Origin: an uncultured Collinsella sp.
Lineage (GTDB): Bacteria > Actinomycetota > Coriobacteriia > Coriobacteriales > Coriobacteriaceae
Reading direction: 5' to 3'
DNA: 12,954 nucleotides
Assembly (NCBI GenBank): GCA_900751755.1
Contig: CAADSP010000105.1
Location: forward strand, 1-12,954
Made by a program: the position numbers and the translations under genes. The notes beneath the pieces are model-generated. The model ran no database searches, had not been told where the DNA came from, and saw only the letters and a program-made list of their open reading frames with translations. Below are positions 7,545 through 12,954 of the stretch, piece by piece. How positions within the stretch are numbered: position 1 is the stretch's first letter; every line of letters begins with the position of its first letter.

Positions 7545-7616
7545 TTATGCGAACGGGGAATCCTCGCGGCGTGCCGAGGGCGACATGCAGGTTTTTCGAC
7601 TATGACTGCCTTTCAT
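7545..7616 (-). CDS. Putative 23-residue leader peptide upstream of mgtA
   Basis: ATG 7616 follows an almost ideal ribosome binding site, AAGGAGGTG with a four-base gap. The frame runs 23 codons to TAA at 7545: MKGSHSRKTCM, then SPSARREDSPFA. It lies inside the roughly 300-base leader of mgtA, about 60 bases after the inferred transcription start and 169 bases before mgtA. MgtL in Salmonella is a precedent for a short leader peptide upstream of mgtA that couples Mg2+ to transcription. This peptide is not an MgtL homologue by sequence, but it ends with an acidic/proline stretch (REDSPF), a feature that can destabilise ribosomes at low Mg2+. The frame extends further upstream to 7742, but the ribosome binding site and promoter favour 7616. 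Function is inferred from position. Confidence 0.5.
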   Translation of the reverse strand: MKGSHSRKTCMSPSARREDSPFA

Positions 7617-7682
7617 GGCACACCTCCTTAAGGCCGGGCGCAGTGCGCTCCAGGTACCTTGTACCCGTTTCAATCCGCCCGT

Positions 7683-7711
7683 ATTTTTGACGAGGGGATT
7701 TACCGTGTCAA
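7683..7711 (-). promoter_or_regulatory. Sigma-70-type promoter of the mgtA leader
   Basis: Read on the minus strand: a perfect -35 TTGACA (7711-7706), a 17-base spacer, and an AAAAAT -10 (7688-7683). Transcription should start near 7675, giving a leader of about 300 bases before mgtA. The weak -10 with a perfect -35 fits a regulated promoter. Confidence 0.55.
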
Positions 7712-7807
7712 CCCCATGCAAGCTTTCTTCATTTTGCGTCACCGTCGCCGGCGAACGGTTGATTTTCGCCTGTAAACGGTAGTTAAGTTCAGATTAAATC
7801 AAATAGC

Positions 7808-7833
7808 ATCAAGAATGGTCAAACTTGATTAAC
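7808..7833 (+). promoter_or_regulatory. Candidate operator upstream of the sugar cluster
   Basis: ATCAAG (7808-7813) and CTTGAT (7824-7829) form a perfect 6-bp inverted repeat with a 10-base spacer. Overlapping it, GGTCAAAC-TT-GATTAA (7817-7832) is the motif found before the DeoR gene and before the epimerase gene, here with two extra bases in the middle. It lies upstream of the possible promoter at 7875-7903. Binding by the cluster's DeoR protein is inferred. Confidence 0.35.
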
Positions 7834-7874
7834 AGCAAAACCACAAGGTAGATGGCTTTATACGGTGAAAAACT

Positions 7875-7903
7875 CTGACACAATGAGAAAAAGAGTGAAA
7901 AAT
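7875..7903 (+). promoter_or_regulatory. Possible promoter of the sugar cluster
   Basis: CTGACA (7875-7880), a 17-base spacer and AAAAAT (7898-7903) give a weak sigma-70 match with the same -10 as the divergent mgtA promoter. This would leave a leader of about 140 bases before the first gene start at 8054. The surrounding 7760-7920 is markedly AT-rich, as expected for a promoter region. Confidence 0.3.
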
Positions 7904-8053
7904 ACTGATTGAAAATGAACTTATGTGGCAGTAATCTACATGTCACAGGGTAAGCCCCGGCGCGCAGGCGGCGGCCCTTATCGAATTACGGATATAGATC
8001 AGGTGCTCGAACGGGCAGAAACGATCAAGGACGAAGGTAAAGGACGTAGAAGC

Positions 8054-8992
8054 ATGAAGCTTGCAACTCGTATCAACTCCTATTTTCGCGATGGCGACAA
8101 GAATCTTGATCGCGTGTTCGCGGAGTTCCAGAGCGTGGGCCTCACGCACGTCGACCTCAACTACCCCGAGCACTGCACAGGTGTCACGGCTGAGGACATG
8201 GCCGCCAAGCTCGCAGCTCACGACCTGCAGCTGAACGGCTGCGCGCTGCGCTTCCGCAACGCGTTCCTCAACGGTGACCTGGGCAATGCCGATGATGCCC
8301 TTGCCGCGGAAGCCCTTGAGCTCTGCTACGAGGCGTGCGACTACTGCCGCACTGCCGGTGGCAACACGGTGACCATCTGGCTCGGCCACGACGGTTTCGA
8401 CTACAGCTTCCAGATCGCCTATGCTCGCGTCTTCGACCAGCTCGTAGCCGCATTCCAGAAGGTCTGCGATTATGCGCCCGACCTCAAGATCTCGATCGAG
8501 TACAAACCCTACGAGGAGCGCGCGTACGCGTTCATCGACTCCATGGGCATGACCGGCATGATCCTCAACGCTGCAGACCGCCCGAACCTGGGCGTCACGC
8601 TGGACTACTGCCACATGCTCATGAAGCACGAGAACCCCGCCATGGCCGTCGACCTGTTCGGCCGCGAGGGCAAGCTCTACGGCATTCACCTAAACGATGG
8701 CAACGGTCGCTTCGATGATGGCCTTATGATTGGTACGTCCACGCCGGTGAAGACCCTCGAGTTCCTCTACTACGTGAAGAAGCACCGGTACGACAGCGCG
8801 ATCTACTTCGACACGTTCCCGGTCATCGAACCCGCTGCCGGCGAGGCTACGCAGAACGACCAGATGATTCATCTGCTCAACGATGCAATCGAGACCGTAG
8901 GCATGGAGAAGATCCAATCCGTTATCGATGCAAACGACGCGATTAAGGCAGCCGAGCTTGTCCGCGAGCTCTTCTGCGCAATGGGGAGGTAA
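8054..8992 (+). CDS. Xylose-isomerase-like TIM-barrel sugar (phosphate) isomerase/epimerase
   Basis: A 312-residue protein of the AP_endonuclease_2/xylose isomerase-like fold. Candidate metal and acid-base ligands sit at barrel strand ends: E149 in SIEYK, D184 and H187 in TLDYCHM, H212 in GIHLNDGNGRFDD, and possibly D253 in YFDTFP. This is the layout of D-tagatose 3-epimerase and rhamnose-isomerase-like enzymes, which interconvert ketoses or aldose/ketose pairs with a divalent metal. The substrate cannot be read from sequence; context suggests a rare hexose or its phosphate. Start 8054 (MKLATRINSYF) was chosen because the family normally begins here and AAAGGA lies nine bases upstream. The frame stays open to a GTG at 7925, but those 43 codons are not family-like. 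It is the first gene of the cluster, three bases before the PTS gene. Confidence 0.8.
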   Translation: MKLATRINSYFRDGDKNLDRVFAEFQSVGLTHVDLNYPEHCTGVTAEDMAAKLAAHDLQLNGCALRFRNAFLNGDLGNADDALAAEALELCYEACDYCRTAGGNTVTIWLGHDGFDYSFQIAYARVFDQLVAAFQKVCDYAPDLKISIEYKPYEERAYAFIDSMGMTGMILNAADRPNLGVTLDYCHMLMKHENPAMAVDLFGREGKLYGIHLNDGNGRFDDGLMIGTSTPVKTLEFLYYVKKHRYDSAIYFDTFPVIEPAAGEATQNDQMIHLLNDAIETVGMEKIQSVIDANDAIKAAELVRELFCAMGR

Positions 8993-8995
8993 CCA

Positions 8996-10372
8996 ATGAA
9001 ACGCGACTGGAACGCGATGGCTCAGGGGATTCTGGACGCCGTCGGTGGTCCCGAGAACATCTCGGGAATGACGCACTGCGCGACGCGCCTGCGCCTCAAT
9101 CTCAAGGACGACGCGGCTTGTGACGACGCTGCGGTCAAGGAAGTCGAAGGCGTTGTGAACACGCTGAACAAGGCTGGTCAGTACCAGGTTCTCATCGGCA
9201 CTGAGTTCCCGAAGCTGTACGAGAAGTTTGAGCCGCTGGTCAAGGGCTCGGGCGCGGAGATCTCCGCTGCTACCAAGGACGAGGGCGAGAGCATCGTCAG
9301 CCAGGTCTTCTCCGCGATCTCCGGCATCTTTGCCCCGCTGCTGCCCGCGATGGCCGGCTCCGGTATCCTGCGCGGCTTTGTCATCCTGGCCGCCCAGCTC
9401 GGCATCATTGCCGAGGGCTCGGGCACCTACACCATCCTGTACACCTTGGCCATGAGCGTGTTCTACTTCTTGCCGGTGCTTCTTGGCTTCTCGGCCGGTA
9501 AGCGCTTCGGTGCCAGCCCCTACCTGTCGGCACTCATCTGCGCCTGCCTGCTGTACCCGGACTTTATCGCTCTTATGGGCGACACGGGCAACGGGGCCAT
9601 GACCGACCTGTTCGGCATCCCCGTAGTGCTTATGAGCTACAACTCCACGGTTATCCCGGCGATTCTCGCCTCCTGGGCCTATTCGTTCCTGTATAAGTGG
9701 CTCGATGAGCACGTCTCCGAGATGCTCAAGCTCGTCGTGCTGCCCGCCGTGTCCCTGCTCGTGATGGTTCCCCTCACCATGATCGTGATCGGCCCGCTGG
9801 GCGTGTACGCCGGCGAGGGCATCGGCTTCGTGGTCAACTGGCTCATCGAGCGCAGCTCCGTGCTTGCCGGCATCCTGGTCGGCGGCGGTTGGTCGGTGCT
9901 CGTGTCCATGGGTATCCACTGGGCCGTGAACCCCATCATGATCAACAACATCGCCACGGTTGGTTACGACTACATCTGCCCGTTCACCTTCGCCTGCAAC
10001 TTCGGCGTGATCGGCTGCGCCCTGGGCGTGTTCCTGAAGGCCCGCGACCAGAAGCTCAGGACCTTCTCCATGACCGGTGTTATCTCCATCGCCCTGTCCG
10101 CCATCATCGAGCCCACCCTGTTCGGTATGCTCGTGCAGAACAAGAAGCTGTGGCTCGCCCAGATCATCGGCGGTGCCGCTGGCGGCGCGTTCTGCGGCCT
10201 CATGGGTGTTGTGACCACGGCCTTTACCTTTGGCTCCGTTACCACCTTCCCGGCGTTTGTGAGCTCCGACGCTATGAACTTCGCCTGGGCCATGGTTGGC
10301 ATGCTCATTGCCTTTGCGGTCTCCGCGGTGCTGGGCTTTGTCTTCTGCGACAAGGAGCAGAAGCTCGCCTAA
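8996..10372 (+). CDS. PTS sugar transporter EIIBC, beta-glucoside/glucose superfamily
   Basis: A 458-residue membrane permease that imports and phosphorylates a sugar using phosphate from HPr/EIIA. The EIIB domain (about 5-80) has the phosphorylation site C28 in THCATRLRL, as in beta-glucoside-type EIIB. After a linker, EIIC (about 103-455) has about ten hydrophobic segments, a GIHW motif (306-309), and IEPTLFG (371-377), the counterpart of the GITEPALYG sugar-binding loop. There is no EIIA domain; BglF-type proteins usually end with one, so an EIIA encoded elsewhere must serve it. The gene starts three bases after the isomerase stop, and its GGGGAGG site overlaps the end of that gene, so they are translationally linked. 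Neighbouring AlsE- and RpiB-like enzymes suggest D-allose or D-allulose as substrate rather than a beta-glucoside, since no 6-phospho-beta-glucosidase is nearby. Confidence 0.88.
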   Translation: MKRDWNAMAQGILDAVGGPENISGMTHCATRLRLNLKDDAACDDAAVKEVEGVVNTLNKAGQYQVLIGTEFPKLYEKFEPLVKGSGAEISAATKDEGESIVSQVFSAISGIFAPLLPAMAGSGILRGFVILAAQLGIIAEGSGTYTILYTLAMSVFYFLPVLLGFSAGKRFGASPYLSALICACLLYPDFIALMGDTGNGAMTDLFGIPVVLMSYNSTVIPAILASWAYSFLYKWLDEHVSEMLKLVVLPAVSLLVMVPLTMIVIGPLGVYAGEGIGFVVNWLIERSSVLAGILVGGGWSVLVSMGIHWAVNPIMINNIATVGYDYICPFTFACNFGVIGCALGVFLKARDQKLRTFSMTGVISIALSAIIEPTLFGMLVQNKKLWLAQIIGGAAGGAFCGLMGVVTTAFTFGSVTTFPAFVSSDAMNFAWAMVGMLIAFAVSAVLGFVFCDKEQKLA

Positions 10373-10484
10373 GAGCTTGAAGTGCGTCGCCTCTGGGGCG
10401 CCATTTCACTCGAAGCGCGCCGTCTCGCCTGGGGCTCGTTATCCTCGCTCGAGGAGCGTCACCCTTGCGTGAGGTGCCTCACCT

Positions 10485-10526
10485 TCGTTCAAATTGTGAA
10501 CGAGAGGGTAGGTCAATCGATTAAGC
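10485..10526 (+). promoter_or_regulatory. Palindrome and candidate operator before the DeoR gene
   Basis: TCGTTCA (10485-10491) and TGAACGA (10497-10503) form a 7-bp inverted repeat with a 5-base spacer. Eight bases further on, GGTCAATCGATTAAGC (10511-10526) matches the motif before the epimerase gene at 13 of 16 positions. A second palindrome, CTTTTCGAAAAG (10575-10586), lies nearer the gene. A weak TATTCT (10555-10560) could be a -10. The arrangement suggests a separate, self-regulated promoter for the regulator. Confidence 0.4.
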
Positions 10527-10630
10527 GGTCGTCATCGCAACAGGTGGCGGCCGCTATTCTGCACATGCGTTACACTTTTCGAAAAGAAATGAACGAGCGT
10601 GAAGCAGAGTGGTTTGGAGAGGGTCCCAAT

Positions 10631-11374
10631 ATGATCCCGTATGAGCGCCAGGAGCGAATTGTAGAGTGCCTGCAGAAGTCGGGCCTCGCGAGGATTTCCG
10701 AGCTGCAGGAGGAGCTGCCGGGCGTCTCTATTTCGACGCTGCGCCGCGACCTCAAGGAGCTGGAAGCGCTTGGCAAGGTTGAGCATCTTTCGGGCGGCGC
10801 AGTGAAGCTCGTCTCGGCTGTCCACGAGGTGAGCATCTCGACGCGTTCGGGTTTGCACGGGAGCGAGAAGGACCAGATTGCCCAGGTTGCCCTGCGTCTC
10901 GTTGAGGATGGAGATACGCTCTATCTCGATTCCGGCTCCACCTGTACGGCCCTGCTGCGCTTGTTGCTCGACCGCGACGTGACAATTTACACGACGGATG
11001 CCTCGGCGTGCCTGATTAAGAGCGAGATACGCGCCCAGCTCATCGTAGTGGGCGGCGAGTTCAACCATGTGAACTCCTCGTTCTGCGGTTCTATGACCGA
11101 ATCGATCCTGCGCGACCTGTACTTCGATAAGGCGTTTATCGGGATCAACGCGATTGACGAGGACCGCGGCGCCATGACGCCCTCCTACGTTGAGGCGACG
11201 AAAAAGCGCATTGTGCGCGAGAACTCGAACAAGACGTACGTGCTGTGCGACAGCTCGAAGTTCCATCAGTTCTCGAGTGTTCGCGCGTTTGGGTTCGATG
11301 GTGTGGCGATTATCGCGGAGTCCTATGACGAGAAGATCGCCCAACGTGCGCGCCTGATCACGCCGGAGGCGTAG
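10631..11374 (+). CDS. DeoR-family transcriptional regulator
   Basis: A 247-residue protein, the usual length for the family. An N-terminal DeoR winged helix (about 3-58) reads ERQERIVECLQ...ISELQEEL, SISTLRRDLKELEALG. The C-terminal DeoR sensor domain (about 74-235) has the phosphosugar-binding signature DSGST (100-104), then VVGGEFN (139-145) and LCDSSKF (205-211). Regulators of this family usually repress sugar operons until a phosphorylated sugar intermediate binds. The start is at ATG 10631 (MIPYERQERI), the canonical family start, with GGAGAGGG upstream. An in-frame ATG at 10589 and a GTG at 10382 would add non-family sequence. It lies between the transport genes and the epimerase/isomerase pair, making it the obvious local regulator, with likely targets described at 7817, 10511, 11546 and 11580. 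Confidence 0.87.
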   Translation: MIPYERQERIVECLQKSGLARISELQEELPGVSISTLRRDLKELEALGKVEHLSGGAVKLVSAVHEVSISTRSGLHGSEKDQIAQVALRLVEDGDTLYLDSGSTCTALLRLLLDRDVTIYTTDASACLIKSEIRAQLIVVGGEFNHVNSSFCGSMTESILRDLYFDKAFIGINAIDEDRGAMTPSYVEATKKRIVRENSNKTYVLCDSSKFHQFSSVRAFGFDGVAIIAESYDEKIAQRARLITPEA

Positions 11375-11545
11375 GGTTTCAAGGCCCACGCCCGTGCGAG
11401 CACGGCCCATGGTGGCCAGCTGAATGGCGGGGCCTCTTTCTAGGGAACACAACGGCTTTTCGCCGTACGGAATCCGTATGACGCCAGCTAGATAGACAAA
11501 TATGACAACGTTGTGAATCTAGAGAAACCTGTAGGTTAACAACGT

Positions 11546-11594
11546 GGTTAAACGATTAATCAGCCAGACTTTAGATACAGGTTAAACGATTAAT
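11546..11594 (+). promoter_or_regulatory. Twin operator-like repeats and possible promoter before the epimerase gene
   Basis: The 15-base sequence GGTTAAACGATTAAT occurs twice exactly, at 11546-11560 and 11580-11594, 34 bases apart. Between and overlapping them is a possible promoter, TTAAAC (11548-11553), 17 bases, TTAGAT (11571-11576). The first repeat would then cover the -35 and the second the start of transcription, a typical repressor layout. Further upstream are the perfect palindromes ACAACGTTGT (11505-11514) and TACGGAATCCGTA (11466-11478, with a central A). The 262-base gap 11375-11636 holds no gene that can be supported. Confidence 0.5.
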
Positions 11595-11636
11595 TACCAA
11601 CGAGTAGATAACCAAAGAGCAGATAAGGAGTTCACC

Positions 11637-12290
11637 ATGTTGCTCTGCCCCAGCCTCATGTGCGCCGACTACGGCAACCTGCGTGCGACCGTCGAGGAGC
11701 TCGACGCCGCCGGCATTGATATCTTCCATTGCGACGTGATGGACGGCAGTTTCGTTCCCAACTTCGCCATGGGCCTCGAGGACATTAAGGCCGTGCGTGC
11801 CGCCACCAACAAGCTCGTTGACGTGCACCTTATGGTCGAGAACCCCGCCAGCAAGGTGGAGCTTTTCGCCTCCGCCGGCGCGGACATCATCTACATCCAT
11901 CCGGAGTCCGAGCGCTACGTGGTCAAGACTCTCGCTGCGATCAAGGCCCTCGGCAAGAGCGCAGGCATCGCAGTAAACCCCGACACCTCGATTTCCGAGG
12001 TGGAGGAGATGTTGAACCTTTGCGACTACGTGATGGTCATGACGGTGAACCCGGGCTTTGCCGGTCAGAGCTTCATCGAGTTCACGAACGATAAGGTACG
12101 TCGTCTTGCCGCGCTGAAGGAACGCTTCGGCTTCAAGCTCATGATCGATGGCGCCTGCTCGCCTGAGCGCGTGCGCGATCTGTCCGCCATCGGTGCGGAT
12201 GGCTTCATCCTGGGCACCAGTGCGCTGTTTGGCAAGGACGCCGGTTACGAGGAGTGCTTGCGTCGCCTGCGCGCCGGCGAGGTGTATTAG
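11637..12290 (+). CDS. alsE: Ribulose-phosphate 3-epimerase family, likely D-allulose-6-phosphate 3-epimerase
   Basis: A 217-residue TIM-barrel epimerase. Metal ligands are H31 and D33 (FHCDVMDG), H64 (DVHLM) and D171. Phosphate-contacting loops are NPGFAGQ (138-144), DGAC (171-174) and GTSALF (193-198). Several features match E. coli AlsE rather than Rpe: PSLMC at the N-terminus (Rpe usually has PSILSAD), VMTVNPGFAGQSF, DG-A-C in place of DGGV, and GTS-LF. AlsE converts allulose 6-phosphate to fructose 6-phosphate; Rpe acts on ribulose and xylulose 5-phosphates. Assignment to AlsE is supported by these motifs and by the adjacent RpiB/AlsB-type gene and PTS, but needs enzymology. The start at 11637 has an AAGGAG site six bases upstream. 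The candidate operators just upstream suggest its own regulated promoter. Confidence 0.82.
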   Translation: MLLCPSLMCADYGNLRATVEELDAAGIDIFHCDVMDGSFVPNFAMGLEDIKAVRAATNKLVDVHLMVENPASKVELFASAGADIIYIHPESERYVVKTLAAIKALGKSAGIAVNPDTSISEVEEMLNLCDYVMVMTVNPGFAGQSFIEFTNDKVRRLAALKERFGFKLMIDGACSPERVRDLSAIGADGFILGTSALFGKDAGYEECLRRLRAGEVY

Positions 12291-12320
12291 AAGCGTAATG
12301 GCAAATTAGGACGGAATGAG

Positions 12321-12335
12321 CGCGCGACACGCGCG
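12321..12335 (+). other. Small GC hairpin between epimerase and rpiB
   Basis: CGCGCG (12321-12326) and CGCGCG (12330-12335) form a 6-bp stem with an ACA loop in the 69-base gap between the two genes. There is no T-run, so it is not a terminator. It may adjust translation or mRNA stability of rpiB, which keeps its own GGAAAGGGG site downstream. Confidence 0.3.
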
Positions 12336-12359
12336 AGCGGATTTGGAAAGGGGTCTCTT

Positions 12360-12836
12360 ATGAAGATCGGTATTGGAAACGACCACGTCGCGGTTGAGTA
12401 TAAGGAAGCCATTGCGGCGTATATCCAGGAGAAGTACGGCTATGAGGTCGTGAACTTCGGCACGGACAGCACCGAGCGCTTTGACTATCCCATCGCGGGT
12501 GAGGCCGTGGCGAACGCGGTCGTGGCCGGGGAAGTCGATCGCGGTATCGTGATCTGCGGCACGGGAGTGGGCATTTCGCTTGCCGCGAACAAGGTGCGCG
12601 GTATCCGTTGCTGCACCTGCTCTGAGCCGTATTCCGCTCGCTTGTCACGCGAGCACAACAACACCAACATGCTCGCATTTGGTGCTCGCGTGGTAGGCAT
12701 CGAGCTGGCCAAGATGATCGTCGACGCCTGGCTCACCGGCGAGTTCGAGGGCGGCCGTCACCAGCGCCGCATCGATATGATTCGCCAGATCGAGGCTCGT
12801 CAGCTCGTGCGTGCGGAGGAGGCACGCGGCTGGTAG
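12360..12836 (+). CDS. rpiB: Ribose-5-phosphate isomerase B / allose-6-phosphate isomerase
   Basis: A 158-residue protein of the RpiB/LacAB family that closely follows E. coli RpiB (AlsB). Key residues fall at the expected places: D8 and H9 (GNDHV), C66 as the catalytic base in ICGTGVGIS, H99 in SREHNNTN, and R133 and R137 in GGRHQRR for phosphate binding. The CSEPYSARLS and NMLAFGARVVG blocks are also typical. RpiB interconverts ribose and ribulose 5-phosphates; E. coli RpiB also acts on allose 6-phosphate. Together with the upstream AlsE-like epimerase and PTS permease, allose 6-phosphate to allulose 6-phosphate is the favoured reaction. It lies 69 bases after the epimerase, starts with GGAAAGGGG seven bases before ATG 12360, and is the last gene of the cluster before the insertion sequence. 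Confidence 0.92.
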   Translation: MKIGIGNDHVAVEYKEAIAAYIQEKYGYEVVNFGTDSTERFDYPIAGEAVANAVVAGEVDRGIVICGTGVGISLAANKVRGIRCCTCSEPYSARLSREHNNTNMLAFGARVVGIELAKMIVDAWLTGEFEGGRHQRRIDMIRQIEARQLVRAEEARGW

Positions 12837-12864
12837 TGGAAAAGCCCGTCACCCGTGTGAACTG

Positions 12865-12905
12865 CCTCCCATTTCTTGGACATGAGAAATGGGAGGCTTT
12901 CTTTA
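12865..12905 (+). terminator. Terminator-like hairpin in the IS end, sequestering the transposase RBS
   Basis: GCCTCCCATTTCT (12865-12877) and AGAAATGGGAGGC (12886-12898) form a perfect 13-bp stem with an 8-base loop, followed by TTTCTTT. It is placed to end transcription of the sugar cluster. The right arm contains GGGAGG (12892-12897), the ribosome binding site of the reading frame at 12906, so any transcript entering from rpiB would hide that site. Confidence 0.7.
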
Positions 12906-12954
12906 TGCGCGTTGATTTGAGGGTGAAGCATGATGTCGAGGCCAGGAAGGCGGC
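12906..12954 (+). CDS. Start of an IS transposase OrfA-like gene (cut by window edge)
   Basis: ATG 12906 follows GGGAGG by eight bases and reads MRVDLRVKHDVEARKA to the window end. The short basic N-terminus, its place 22 bases inside an IS150-type terminal repeat, and the ribosome binding site fit the helix-turn-helix OrfA of an IS3-family element. Only 16 codons are visible, so the assignment depends on the neighbouring terminal repeat. Confidence 0.5.

Larger units (their letters stand above)
12859..12954 (+). mobile_element. Left end of an IS3-family (IS150-group) insertion sequence, partial
   Basis: The terminal repeat starts TGAACTGCCTCCCATTTC at 12859 and continues TTGGACA to 12883. 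It follows the IS3-family pattern TG-n-ACTG...TTGGACA and is close in layout to the IS150 end, which also carries an inner CATTT...AAATG hairpin. A transposase-like reading frame starts just inside at 12906. The element begins 22 bases after the rpiB stop and runs off the window, so its other end and target duplication cannot be seen. Confidence 0.65.

Noticed and set aside
7376..7680. M-box (ykoK) Mg2+ riboswitch upstream of mgtA
   Set aside because: I could not find the conserved M-box core elements in the leader by eye; a covariance search would be decisive.
7771..7784. Catabolite-responsive (cre) site TGTAAACGGT
   Set aside because: Only the left ten bases fit; the right half AGTT lacks the required CA, and CcpA control in this class is uncertain.
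8690..9919. 409-codon minus-strand open frame opposite the PTS gene
   Set aside because: It is a shadow of the EIIBC gene with no ribosome binding site or recognisable domain.
10382..10630. N-terminal extension of the DeoR regulator from GTG 10382
   Set aside because: The extension has no family similarity and crosses inverted repeats and an operator-like motif. MIPYERQERI at 10631 is the canonical start.

Overview
The window looks like chromosomal DNA of a high-GC, gut-type actinobacterium of the class Coriobacteriia, most likely Collinsella or a close relative. This is an inference. It rests on the GC-rich codon use, the membrane-anchored LuxR regulator of a kind common in that class, and the overall gene style. 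There is no rRNA, tRNA or CRISPR array to settle it.

Left part (1-2519, minus strand): a tight three-gene operon. It reads a small protein with a zinc ribbon at each end (DUF4428-like), then a 440-residue protein with two zinc ribbons and two membrane segments, then an SPFH/YdjI-type protein cut by the window edge. The second and third genes resemble YdjG and YdjI of the Bacillus PspA-associated ydjFGHI envelope-stress operon, but no pspA is visible. Region 2520-2881 holds a short REP-like repeat and then the leader of the next gene.

Middle (2882-7375): a plus-strand regulator with about eleven or twelve membrane helices and a C-terminal LuxR DNA-binding domain has a ribosome binding site made of nine consecutive G. 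Downstream is a long imperfect palindrome. Converging on it from the right is a minus-strand mgtA-type Mg2+ P-type ATPase whose last ~105 codons are out of frame because of an apparent one-base deletion near 4926-4928. mgtA has a recognisable promoter about 300 bases upstream, and its leader contains a 23-codon reading frame with a strong ribosome binding site, suggesting attenuation control.

Right part (8054-12836, plus strand): a sugar-uptake and isomerisation cluster. It encodes a xylose-isomerase-like TIM-barrel enzyme, a beta-glucoside-type PTS EIIBC permease without an EIIA domain, a DeoR-family regulator, an epimerase that looks more like allulose-6-phosphate 3-epimerase (AlsE) than housekeeping Rpe, and an RpiB/AlsB-type isomerase. 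The simplest reading is a PTS route for a rare hexose such as D-allose or D-allulose: uptake with 6-phosphorylation, RpiB-type aldose/ketose isomerisation, then 3-epimerisation to fructose 6-phosphate. A shared motif, roughly GGTYAAWC...GATTAA, lies in all three main intergenic regions of the cluster and is a candidate operator for the DeoR protein.

Right edge (12859-12954): the left end of an IS3-family, IS150-group insertion sequence, starting 22 bases after rpiB. Its terminal hairpin can serve as a terminator and would also hide the ribosome binding site of the transposase gene from read-through transcripts.
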